From positions 1-13,172 of the forward strand of contig JAQIWT010000999.1 in the NCBI GenBank assembly GCA_034696485.1: DNA of 13,172 nt. The letters run 5' to 3'. Position numbers and translations under genes: made by a program. A model generated the notes under the pieces. The model was not told the origin of the DNA and ran no database searches. It saw only the letters and a list, made by a program, of their open reading frames with translations. Source of the stretch: Isohypsibius dastychi. Lineage: Eukaryota > Tardigrada > Eutardigrada > Parachela > Isohypsibiidae. Of this stretch, positions 1-8,837 are shown one piece after another (position 1 is the stretch's first letter; every line of letters begins with the position of its first letter).

Positions 1-21
1 TGATTCCGATCTCATTCACAG

Positions 22-2039
22 GTACTTGCGAAGTTACTGTCGATTTTCGTACTCGTTGCAAAGCTTGTCGGTAAGTAAAGTGGACGGCATTAGCCCGAAG
101 CGATGAGCATTGTTCTCTTTTAACAACATTCGCTGCTATCTTACGGGTGTACGAAAATGACGTTTTTCTTTTCTGGTAGGCTTCAACGATGCTATGACGC
201 TGGCATGGGACGTTCATGTGAGACAGACTCCATTGACAGAAAATCTTTCCGACATGACGATGGTTCTTACAGCAGGCAAGCTTGGTCGATCGCCGAAAAA
301 ACCAAAAAAAGTAGTGTGTGACAAACCTCGTTTAATTCCCATTGCTCCGGCCCCACCGAAATCTCCAACCACCAACATTGCATTTGCTGCAGTTGCCATA
401 AGCGCTGTTTCTTCGGCGCCGAGGACAGCGTTGGTGAAGACTGAAGACATCCGAGAGCAGTTGCTGGTGAGCCCGGAAGACATCCGAGCGAAGTTGGCAG
501 AGAGTCCTCCTCCGAACTCTGGTTCATCTTCGTCCCAGCCAATGTTCGGTGGATCCGTTCAACTCATTGGCAAAGCCGCACCTGCATCTCATTCTTTTGT
601 TTTGGGTGAGGCAAACGGAAGGAGTTCGTCATGCAGTGACGGACCAACTGTGTCCGAAGAAATGCACCGATTCTTCAGTTCACCGGAAGTCAGTATCTCC
701 GAACAGACCTCTCTCTTCGGCGACATGGGAAGTTATGATGGTTCTCTGAACACTTTTTCGGAAGGAGCTTCATCGTCATCCTCGCAGTATTCTGCCGGTA
801 GCAATCCGATTGGCACAGGAGCTCACTTGTTCGGAGCTGCGCAGAGTCAGTCAGAACCTTTAGGGTCGTTTCTTTCGCTCTGGTCATCCGTCCCCTCCGC
901 CAGGAAGTCGGAAATGTTGGATTACATCATCGATATTATTCACTCAGCATCCATAGCTGTCTACAAAGAAACGACTGACAAGAAGGTGGATTTCATGATG
1001 AAAAAATGGGGAGATGGCGTGACAACAGTAAAACTTCATAACTCTGATTGTGATTCGGTTGTTTTAATCGATTTTTCCCAGAAAGCTGTTTGGGATCCAG
1101 AAGTGACGGATATCGTTATTCGTGATCAGTTGAAGCAGATGGTTATCGACCTTGGAACAGATATCGTCAGATTTTCTCAGCGTTTACCTGGATCGACTGA
1201 TCTTTGTGACAATGATCTACGGGCTTTGATGGAGCAGAGCTACATGGAAATCTGGATGGTGACCTTTTTGTTTATCAAAAATCTGCTCCTTTTAAATAAT
1301 TCTGCTTTGTTTCAGCTTTTGAATTCTGCTTTTATGGTTGGAGGGGAAAGTTACGTAATGTTGCAGAATCCGGCTCTGTTTCAAGGGAAACCAGTCCGAT
1401 ATTCTCGTTATTGGATGTCACACTTTCTATCCGAGACCATGGTACGTTAAATGTTGTCGGTTCGTGAGAACTTCAGTTCTAAAAGATGGATGTTCCAGAT
1501 AAGAGCCATGATGAGCTTTGCGGAAGACCTAAATGATGTCCCGCTGTCTCCCGTTGAGATGTCTCTGTTCAAAGCGATGGTCATCCTTTCACCTGGTAAT
1601 GCGGAATTTCGTTCAGCGACAAAACATTGATAACTTGCTGTAGATTTAATTGGACTTTAAACGGAGTAATTCATTTGTTTATGAAAAAGCATCTAATCCC
1701 AGCAGTGTATTTGTGCGCAGTGTATTCCTAGATGATTGTTTTTCGAATTTCTATCCCTTTCTAGAAAGCATTCTATTATATACCTTTTCAGATCGAAGTG
1801 GACTACAGAATGCCCCGCTTGTGAATTCGATTCGCCGGATTTATCGGGATTCCCTGCACCGAGCTTTTCAAGTTCGTTCCGCTGCTGGACTCGCTGTCGG
1901 TAATCCCTGTCCCGATGAGATGTTGGCAAGGGTGGACAGATTGTTACCGAAGCTGGCTCAAGTGGACATTATTCACAAAACTTATATTGCCCCAATGCAG
2001 TTGGAAAAACCGTATGGTTGGAGGATTGACGATACTTAG
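22..2039 (+). CDS. Nuclear hormone receptor, 3' part (end of DNA-binding domain, hinge, ligand-binding domain)
   Basis: This is a ligand-regulated or orphan transcription factor of the nuclear receptor superfamily, acting in the nucleus. My exons are 22-70, 180-217, 273-1441, 1499-1595 and 1792-2039; introns are 109, 55, 57 and 196 nt, all GT-AG and in phase, giving 532 residues to a TAG. Exon 1 encodes the second zinc finger, CEVTVDFRTRCKACR, with the C-x9-C-x2-C spacing. Exon 2 continues LQRCYDAGM, the conserved C-terminal end of the DNA-binding domain. A basic patch (SPKKPKK) and a long Ser-rich, probably disordered hinge follow. The ligand-binding domain shows the helix 3-4 signature (VRFSQRLPGSTDL, then E-x-W), the helix 8-9 block (PLSPVEMSLFKAMVIL) and LSPDRSGL. 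The tail EKPYGWRIDDT has no recognisable AF-2 helix; a different last exon is possible. The first zinc finger lies outside the window. The finger and CRLQRCYDAGM look closest to VDR/HR96/DAF-12-type (NR1I/J) or nematode-expanded receptors; the subfamily is inference. Confidence 0.9.
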
Positions 2040-2624
2040 TGATGCGGATCGGATCTCAAGCTCATTGCATTGCTCCACAGTCAGTCAAATCTCGCCCTGT
2101 TCGGTTTCGTAAGAGGATCGTCGGTCCAGGTACAAATCATTTGGTCATAGTATTATATATATCACGGGAGACTCTCTTCTTTCATTGTTCCGGTTGACGT
2201 TTTTCGAATTTTGATGTACATATAGCGTCCAGATTTTATTTTGATTACCGAAATTGCACTCCATGTACTAATGCACTTTCATTATTTATGTTTCATTATC
2301 ATGAAATATTACAATTTTAGTCACGGAAAGCTATTACCCGATCAGTAAAAAAAACCGATTTAATACTGGAGCGCCATCTTTCCAAAAAAACTCCGAAGTG
2401 TTGTTTTCAATTGATGCAAGCTTGGTTGTATTTCCGGTCATTTCCCCATGCTCTCAGCGTCAGTATAGCTGCTTCGGTCGGCATATCTTGCCTTATAAAG
2501 AAGGACCAGACCTAAATGGTGATTCGTGGATAATAATATCTTCGCATGGCTATTACGCCATGAATAATTTTTGCACACACAGCTAGCTTATACATCTGTA
2601 TCGGAAGAGGAATCTTCTCTGGGC
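2040..2624. other. Non-coding stretch after the receptor gene
   Basis: This is AT-rich sequence with no reading frame I trust. It should hold the 3' UTR and polyadenylation site of the receptor, but I see no AATAAA near the stop codon. A short open frame at about 2055-2110 (LIALLHSQSNLALFGF) could be an alternative last exon of the receptor, but I found no clean splice that joins it in phase. Confidence 0.4.
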
Positions 2625-3009
2625 TCAAACCTTTCCTTTCTCCTTGTCTGGCCTGAGAGCTTTTGCGAAGCTTGTAGTCATCACCGCCGGAACTTCTTCA
2701 GCAGCACATCCTGTTTCGGAAAGAACTTGTACTCTTGGATTATCACGCCGCACCACGGATATTTCATCCATTTTAAAGGTAAAGAAACTAAACGCACCTT
2801 TCTTCAGTCCATTCTGGCATTTGTGACCTTTTTGTTTTTGGGCACGGGTTGGTGCGCAACTTGGCTTTCGTTTCCGTTTAGTAGTCCTCGGCAGTTCTCT
2901 CACCTTCACAGTCAAATTTTGCTCAAATTTGACCCATTGATTAGCTGTTTTAAAGATGGTTAACGCCACAAGATACTGGCTGCGAACTGATCAAAGCTGA
3001 TTTTGCCAT
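2625..3009 (-). CDS. Possible small basic protein, two exons, unrecognised
   Basis: This is a weak candidate. On the minus strand a short acceptor (ATTGCAG, ending at 3018) is followed 8 nt later by ATG at 3009. The reading MAKSALISSQP would splice from a GTATCT donor at 2976 to an acceptor at 2904, then stay open for 92 codons to a TGA at 2625, giving about 103 residues. The product would be rich in Lys/Arg early on (TTKRKRKPS) and acidic-to-neutral later, with no transmembrane segment and no domain I recognise. The second acceptor lacks a pyrimidine tract, so exon 2 could begin elsewhere; a GTGCGT donor inside it would give other products. A competing frame on the same strand also stays open (GVIIQEYKFFPKQDVLLKKF), and so does a long plus-strand frame. 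It may simply be open non-coding sequence upstream of troponin I. Confidence 0.25.
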
Positions 3010-3017
3010 TTTGCTTA

Positions 3018-3610
3018 CTGCAATTTTGTTGAACAAATACTGTCTGTATTTAGGAACTTGATTTTTGACTTCCGAAGTGGAATTTTATAAACCTTGTTTT
3101 CAGAGCCATCTATTCTTCATGGTCTCTTCATCTTTGAATTCGTCTCCGAAAATCAATTTTTCAAGAGGTTTTCAAAATTACCAAGAGAGTAATCATCAGG
3201 GCGAGTGTGATCCGGTTCGATCGTTGCGAATCCACACTCTGCAGTAAGAGGGTTTTTGGCACCGAGTATTTTTGGTTTTCGATAGATGAAGCAGTGAAAA
3301 AAGTGCAGCTGTATGGTAGATATTTATAGCCAGCAGCAGCTCTCCTCATTTTTCCACTTGGTCCAATTTTTGTCTTGAGCGAAAACCGCGCTGACAAAAT
3401 GATAGAGATCTTATTTCCAGCGCTCAAACAGACGTCTCAGATTAGGGGGCTCAGCTTCGGAAGTTCTTTTCCTAAAGCTCTGTCCTTATACAGTTATCGT
3501 GGGCGCTGGTTGTTTTTTTCTTACTAACTCTAGGTCAACACCGTTTCTCCAAACGTAAATTATGTTGTTCACCTCCCCGTTTTGGTGTTTCTATTTTTTT
3601 TACTTTTCAG
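3018..3610 (+). promoter_or_regulatory. Troponin I upstream region and outron
   Basis: This gene-poor interval precedes the troponin I gene and should carry its promoter; I recognise no specific muscle element. It ends in a strong pyrimidine-rich acceptor (TTTTTTTTACTTTTCAG, AG at 3609-3610), only 12 nt before the start codon. That is the layout expected for a spliced-leader trans-splice site. An ordinary 5' UTR intron is the alternative; a possible donor, CTAG|GTCAAC, lies just upstream near 3533. Confidence 0.5.
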
Positions 3611-3622
3611 GTCTAATTGAAA

Positions 3623-4784
3623 ATGTCCGAGGATGCTGACGCTCGCCGCGAGGCCCGGCAACGGGCTCGCGAAGGCCGCGGTGGCCGAGGCGGAGAGGAA
3701 TCCGAAGAGGCAAGTATTACTAAATAACCATCAATGTGGAAAAAAAATTATGTTATTACTATTTCCTGAAATGGATCTAGTTGGCGTAACCGTTGAGTTT
3801 GATGACAACATCCCCTTTTACTCTGTGGATCTTCAGTTCTTTATTGTTTTCATAATTATCATGGAATTAAACCAGATTGATAAAATGTAAACGTCCCAAC
3901 GAAATAAGTCGGTGGAGCAGCGAGATAATAACGCTTTTATTTTCAGGAAGCTCGTGCCAAACGCGAGGAGAAAGAGCGCAAAAAGGCCGAGGTCCGAAAG
4001 CGTCTCGAGGAAGCGTCAAAAGCCAAGAAAGTCAAGAAGGGATTCTTGAATCCTGAACGAAAACGCAAACTCAGGGTATGAATATGAAACCAGATTAGCA
4101 GTTGGGAAATGTTGATTATATTTGCTTGTGTGCAGACGCTTTTGATGAAAAAAGCTGCAGATGACATGAAGGCAGAACAAGAGCGAAAAGCTCAGGAGCG
4201 ACGCAGGATTCTTGAGGAGCGTATCGGAAACGATCAACATGGTCATTTGAATGACGAGAGCAGTTTGAAGGAAATTTGTAAAAAATATCACGAGCGTGTG
4301 CGAGCTCTTGAAGAAAGCAGATACGACTTAGAAGTCAAAGTTCGAGCGAAGGATTATGAAGTTAGATGCCCATTTTTAGAACTCTACGGCGGTGTTTCAC
4401 AATGATTATTTCACAGCTCAACGAGTTGACCATCCAAGTCAACGATTTACGTGGAAAATTCGTCAAACCTACGTTGAAGAAAGTTTCCAAATACGAAACC
4501 AAGTGAGTTGTTGCATGACTTATATAATGATGACCTTTCAATAAATACCGAACATTTCAGATTCTCCAAGATGGAGAAGAAGACCGACGCAGCTGCAGTA
4601 GATTTCCGCAGCACTCTTAAATCCACCGGTATCAGCAAATTTGCGATCGAGGAAGACACCAAGACCGTTAGTACTTTTCCACTGTATAGTTAAACTTGTA
4701 CCTACTCAACCGTATGTGTAGGATAAAACCAAACCTGAATGGGCAGCCAAGAAAGGAGAAGGTGAAGCTGAGGTGGAGGCTTAA
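3623..4784 (+). CDS. Troponin I
   Basis: This is the inhibitory subunit of the troponin complex, which holds actomyosin off until calcium binds troponin C on the thin filament. The six exons are 3623-3709, 3947-4075, 4136-4360, 4417-4502, 4561-4666 and 4722-4784, giving 231 residues. An Arg/Gly/Glu-rich N-terminus ([11 protein letters not shown], about 18-29) is followed by the basic, coiled-coil-forming region with [19 protein letters not shown] (about 54-72) and a troponin T-binding helix rich in Glu/Arg. Then come [18 protein letters not shown] (148-165) and the inhibitory segment ending [10 protein letters not shown]. The tail, [20 protein letters not shown], resembles the acidic C-terminus of invertebrate troponin I. 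Length fits the family. Introns 2-5 are 55-60 nt; intron 1 (237 nt) has a GC donor (GAG|GCAAGT), the only boundary that keeps frame. Nematodes carry several troponin I paralogues, so I give no symbol. Confidence 0.96.
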
Positions 4785-5346
4785 AAATCTTGTTGGGTAC
4801 TTTGTTCATTCGATCGGCTGGACATCAGGAACCGTCAATAAGAAACGTGCATACGTCCTTTATCCGAGCTTCAATGTTTTTCTTCACTCATGTTATCGCT
4901 TGGTTGCTGGCGCTGTTTTTTGAATCATTTCTCTGCTACGCGGAATCATTATAATTTCACTTTCTTAAGTAATAGAATCATAAAAGTCATCAAGGACAGT
5001 CAGCAAAGATTTCCGACTTCGAGATTGTAGAATCGCATTTCTTCAGTGAGTCCAACACGAAAACAAAAAGATACTTTATACCTATTGCAGCCAGAAATGT
5101 ACTATGGATTAATATAAATATCACTGTCGGAAAACGGGAAAAGACTATGAGAACAGGCCATCGGCGGTCTTCAAATCAAATCGAATGAGCACCAGAATTC
5201 AAAATGTCCAGTGGAAATAAGCTGACATAAGAACAGAAAGAGGTTAGAAGAATAAGGATCGAATAGTAGCTATATATCCGCCGGAATGACATGAGGAAGC
5301 TGGTTCCAGATTGTTGAGTTGTTACTGTCCATGGTTACACATATTT
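4785..5346. other. Convergent 3' flanks of troponin I and the sorting nexin
   Basis: This non-coding interval lies between two genes that point at each other and should hold both 3' UTRs. No perfect AATAAA is seen on the plus strand; the nearest variants are AATAAG near 4833 and CATAAA near 4978. I see no further gene, although one plus-strand frame runs open to 4923 past the troponin stop. Confidence 0.6.
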
Positions 5347-6129
5347 CTATGTATTACGAATCTTTCCTGGAATATAGTTCTTGTCAATATTAGCATCCTG
5401 TAAGAACATGTGAAGGCATCTCTCGTTTTGTGCCAACGGATGTCCAGCAATCCTGAAAACAAAACACCGACTCAACAGCAGAATTCAAAGTACATGTATG
5501 TATGCTTAGAGACAGCTATCATAGCTCTTCGAAGAAGGCTTATCATTATTATTTATTATACTTCAAAAAGTGGGGCAAAACAGTTTTGCGCCCGTTTTCA
5601 GTCTTATCCAAAAGACACTTACTTGTTGATGAAAACCTCGAGCCCCTTTCGTCTGTCTTCCACAAATTCCTCCTCGTAAATCCCGTCATCTTGGCGAAAT
5701 GGCATTTGTCTTTTCAAAGCCTTACTCGGCAACGAAGGAACGACGATCTACAAAATGAAAAGATCATTTTTGGAAATCATGTAAGTCCGACTGACGAGTT
5801 TCACCTTGCTATCTCGTTCCAGTTCGTTTCTCAACCATTCAAAATCACTGTAGCGACGACGAACCGTGGAATCCTTCTGCTTAAATACGGGAAGGTTCGT
5901 CTACAGGAAGACGGGCATTAAATCCGGAAGTTCATCTCATTTTCAGACTACCAACACCTCCTACCTTCATCTTCACTTCATAATCTGTGTATCGCTTCTT
6001 CCCGATCCCATGAGTAACAGCATTGATAACGTCGATTTCAAGAAAATTGGCCGGAGCAGCGTAAGCATCATCCAAGGTCTGTCTTTTGACGTTCAGCCTT
6101 CTCGTCGCTTCCGAGGACGAATCGTTCAT
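5347..6129 (-). CDS. snx-3: Sorting nexin of the SNX3/SNX12 (yeast Grd19) type
   Basis: This is a small PX-domain protein that binds PtdIns3P on early endosomes. In this family it works with retromer to retrieve cargo such as Wntless. The four exons on the minus strand are 6129-5965, 5900-5805, 5747-5623 and 5452-5347; introns are 64, 57 and 170 nt, all GT-AG, giving 163 residues, the normal family length. The N-terminal stretch TLDDAYAAPANFLEIDV leads into a PX domain of about 120 residues. It contains RRRYSDFEWLRNELERD (69-85, the RRY motif that contacts the phosphoinositide), the Pro-rich loop VVPSLPSKALKRQMPF, and GLEVFINKIAGHPLAQNERC near the end. There is no BAR or other extra domain, which separates it from larger sorting nexins. 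The ATG is at the conserved N-terminus. The start faces the unresolved plus-strand locus, and the 3' end converges with troponin I. Confidence 0.96.
5572..5593. repeat. Imperfect inverted repeat in sorting nexin intron 3
   Basis: GGGGCAAAA and TTTTGCGCCC flank a 3-nt loop and would form a stem with one bulged base in the pre-mRNA. It lies in the longest intron (170 nt) of the sorting nexin gene, about 30 nt inside the donor end. A role in splicing is only a guess. Confidence 0.5.
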
Positions 6130-6680
6130 TTCCGAACACTGTTGATCGTAGATGACGATATTCCTGCAACTCCGATGCTGTCGGCGGATCTAGTGGATGG
6201 CTGAAACGAAATTCGGGATGCAGATAATACACCTTCCCGAAGAGAGGTAGCTTTGATTTTTGATATGGAATTAATAGATAGCTGCAGCGTCGCTTTGAAC
6301 TCCAGGCAGGAAGGTGGATGTCAACAACCATGTACCGGGAAATAACGTGTACCGCAGTGAGAAGGGGCGCTTCCGCTTAACTTTCGCATGTACGGTATGG
6401 TATGGTACCTCTACCTCAACTTCACTGCATTTGTGCGATTAATGTTAGAGTGTCATCTTGAAAACCTAGAAATGCCTTTTTACCTAGGTGGACGACCATT
6501 GAGAATAATCTCGAATCTAAATTTTAATTATTTCTGTACTGTAGTTCACGGCAAAGTCACCTGTTTTCGATTTTCTGAAAACAGTTAAATTTGCTTTTGA
6601 TGAACGGGGAGCTGTTAATTGTTGAAATGTGGTTGATTAATTCTGCAGCAATTCAATATATCAAATGAAGCAGTTTCCAG
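6130..6680. other. Upstream flank of the sorting nexin; no gene I can support
   Basis: This should contain the promoter of the minus-strand sorting nexin. A plus-strand frame opening with ATG at 6388 (MYGMVWYLYLNFTAF) carries a possible 57-nt intron (6480-6536, GTGGAC to CTGTAG), but the product would be about 47 residues and looks like nothing I know. A second open stretch from 6537 (FTAKSPVFDFLKTVKFAFDE) begins right after that acceptor in another frame. Either may be the 5' part of the gene to the right; neither is supported well enough to call. Confidence 0.35.
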
Positions 6681-6895
6681 GACTATTGTGCACTTCGAAT
6701 ACGTTTTTTGTCGGCAGTACGTGAATTGATAAATCGAGTGGTCTTCAGATGTTTTTTTCCCCAATTTCTGCTTAATTTTTGTACTTCCGAACGTTATTTA
6801 GTGGATATTGAACCGGTAGGTATTCCGTTAAGTCCATGATATTCTTTGCAGCTTAGTGTTTGTCCATTTTTCAGCAGACCCTAATGTTTAAATAA
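6681..6895 (+). CDS. Possible 3'-terminal exons of an unrecognised gene
   Basis: After an acceptor GTTTCCAG (ending 6680) the frame stays open for 45 codons (DYCALRIRFLSAVRELI... ending LVDIEP). It meets a good donor, CCG|GTAGGT, at 6816. A 59-nt intron, the usual size here, ends in ATTTTTCAG at 6874, and six more in-phase codons (QTLMFK) lead to a TAA at 6893-6895. The donor, acceptor, intron length and phase agree, which is the only reason to list it. The segment is hydrophobic and basic without a clear domain, and its upstream exons were not found. Confidence 0.25.
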
Positions 6896-7094
6896 TGTGA
6901 AATGCTGTTTATTCGGCGTAGAGTGATTTCTTTCTTCTAGAAAAGAGCACTGTTGGTCGTTAACAAACTAAAAATGCTGAGCCATTTGGATCAAGATTGA
7001 AAACCCATGGCCGGGTAAATTGGGAAATCGGGAGATGTCATCTTGATACTCCAAACAAAACAGACCAGTTACATAAGCAAGGACAAGGAACGAG

Positions 7095-7672
7095 GTAATT
7101 AGACCCAATCGTATTCTTATTTTGAAATCCACTCTCAAGCGAACCGCGCCAGCAGATCATTCATTCTCTCCCCTCATCACTTGTCTGATCAAATTTAGCA
7201 GAATTTCAAATGCACCAAAATGTACAACATTTTCCACTTTATTCGGTTTTTCCAACCATACAGCTTTTGATTAACAATTCCCCAGTTAGTTTCACGCTCC
7301 GATGACTCCCGAGCAAATTATTTAAAATATAATCCATCATTTTTCACTATCTGTCGCGTTATATGCAGATTCAAAACTCATTGGTGGAATATTAGGTCGA
7401 GATGGAATGTTCGACGAGCGAATATTAGTATACCCAAGCCCTGTGTTTTGTTGACAATTGCGCCTTGAAGTGTTTTTGATCAAAGAATTATTTAACGGAC
7501 TCTTCAAGGACCATCAAGCTGGAAAGTTTATTGCCTGTGGCGGGGCTTATTATAAAGCTGGAAGCGCCTATAAAAGCAAAGTGCTGGAGTATATATTATC
7601 ATCCAGGCCGGAAAGGAGCGACAGTGCATATCCCGCTTTTCTTCGATCCATCCCGATGATTTTCATTTCCAG
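7095..7672 (+). other. Candidate coding segments, frame unresolved
   Basis: A donor CGAG|GTAATT at 7095 and an acceptor TATATGCAG ending at 7368 join two open stretches in phase: ...ISKDKER then DSKLIGGILGRDGMFDERIL, the latter open to a TGA at 7452. Beyond this, two overlapping plus-strand frames are open over the same bases. One runs 7509-7736 (DHQAGKFIACGGAYYKAG...), reachable by a 66-nt intron from 7443. The other runs 7486-7656 (NYLTDSSRTIKLESLLPVAG...). I cannot tell which is real. From the second frame, a donor GGA|GTATAT near 7588 would join in phase to the exon at 7673. This could be the 5' half of the membrane-protein gene that follows. Confidence 0.3.
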
Positions 7673-8837
7673 CTGCATTCAACTTGAAAATCGCGATTCC
7701 ATATGTATTCATGTTGATGGGTGTCCCGAGGAATAATCCTCCTGTAAGTTAATCGCCAACTCGAATCTCATCTACAAATGGATGTTTTTCAAACGCAATT
7801 GATTTAGTTTCCAAGCCCGCCAGCCAAGTGACAGAGCCAGTGTCATCGTCGAGGTAATTGTTATTGCTGAGTGAAGCCATGCTCGTGCGAGGATCACCGG
7901 TTGAAAAATAACCACTTTGATTATCTCACACGGATCTCAAGATTTTCAATAAAATTCCCGGATACTGGTGAATTGCTTCTCGCCATGCAATTTCCGGAAG
8001 CCGCTGCCGGCAATAGCTCAGCCGTTGGGGAAGTGAAATTGGGACTTATGTTATTCCTTATAAATAGCGCAGTTGCGCTGGTTGATCCATCGGGATCATC
8101 ATGGGAAAAGAAAATAGGTGAGTAATAAATATGTATATCTCAGTCGGTTTTCATAACAAACTTGTTTTTAGCTGGGCAAAACAGTGATATTCCTGACTTA
8201 AATCTGACGGTTCCGTCTATGGATAATACCCTTGCTAATGGTTCTGCCTTTCAAGCAATTGATCTTATTGGCTCTCCTGGAACATTGAACAGCAGTCTGG
8301 ATTCCCATGACTTTGTTAACAAAATAAATGATCGAAGTGCCAATTCACGCATTATGGACAGCAGAAGTGAGCAAACATTTCGAAACACAAGTCATTTTCA
8401 AGATGACCTTTGAGTTTTTTTATTAGTATTGCTTATTTCACTAAAGTTATAGCTGTGAAACAAATTTAGTGAACTGACGATGAATAAAAAAACAGTTTCA
8501 ATCATTTAATGTGGGATTTAGCTTTTGTGATGTTTGTACTCATGTGGCATGTTCGTAAAGTTACTTGTTCTTCTAGAATTCCTTGCCTTTGAAGCATTGC
8601 AAAATCAGTTGGTATGGCCCCTGTTCTTCCGGTCTTTTGCCCGGACATCAGTTGAACCAATTTGTTTTGTAGAACGCCGAGGAGGACGGATTATCCAGAT
8701 TGAAAATTCCAGTATTTTGCGCTGCGGTAGCTTCATTTCTATTCGGAGTTTTATTATTCGCCAAAAGGATTGTTAAAACTGAGAGATTCCCTCCCAAAAA
8801 CAATGTAAGCGACGTACTTAAAAACGCAATTTCGTAA
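7673..8837 (+). CDS. Unrecognised single-pass membrane glycoprotein (partial gene model)
   Basis: I do not recognise the family. The proposed exons are 7673-7743, 7816-7853, 7942-8117, 8172-8366, 8577-8611 and 8673-8837, in phase throughout, giving about 225 residues to a TAA; the 5' end is open. The best supported part is 7942-8837: introns of 54, 210 and 61 nt with donors GGTGAGT, AAGTGAGC and TGGTATGG. The N-terminal part includes FSIKFPDTGELLLAMQF and a hydrophobic stretch (LGLMLFLINSAVALV). A polar region with four N-glycosylation sequons (NSS, NLT, NGS, NSS) follows. Next come an acidic stem (NAEEDGLSR), one strong transmembrane helix (IPVFCAAVASFLFGVLLFA) and a short basic tail beginning KRIVKTERFPP. 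This suggests an extracellular or lumenal ectodomain anchored by a C-terminal helix. The 7816 acceptor (TTCCAAG) is weak. Reading through the donor at 8367 ends instead at a TGA at 8411, before a poly(A) signal. Confidence 0.5.
8483..8488 (+). terminator. Poly(A) signal AATAAA inside an intron of the membrane-protein gene
   Basis: A perfect AATAAA, continuing into an A-run, lies 70 nt after an in-frame TGA (8411-8413). In my model it sits inside the 8367-8576 intron, so it could end a shorter transcript that lacks the transmembrane exon. If the gene really stops at 8413, it is the ordinary signal. Confidence 0.5.

Noticed and set aside
194-319. Frameshift or sequencing error in the receptor between the DNA-binding domain frame and the long frame
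   Set aside because: A 55-nt GTGAGA...TTCTTACAG intron (218-272) joins the two frames exactly, so no error is needed despite the nearby A-runs.
2571-2963. 130-codon plus-strand open frame as a gene
   Set aside because: No ATG-proximal signal, an odd composition, and several shorter frames are open over the same bases. The minus strand gives a better splice-supported candidate.
5410-6204. Plus-strand open frames across the sorting nexin gene
   Set aside because: They are antisense shadows of the well-supported minus-strand exons.
6068-6331. Longer minus-strand frame upstream of the sorting nexin ATG
   Set aside because: It is in a different frame from the sorting nexin exon and has no recognisable content. 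It is probably promoter or 5' UTR.
7551-7575. TATAAAG and TATAAAA boxes as a core promoter
   Set aside because: They occur inside two long open frames (encoding Tyr-Lys pairs in one of them) and no start site or first exon fits about 30 nt downstream.
7657-7659. In-frame TGA joining two open stretches, as a selenocysteine or readthrough codon
   Set aside because: The frame stays open on both sides of it, but an acceptor (ATTTCCAG) follows within 15 nt and an in-phase 84-nt intron would remove the TGA. No SECIS-like stem was evident downstream.
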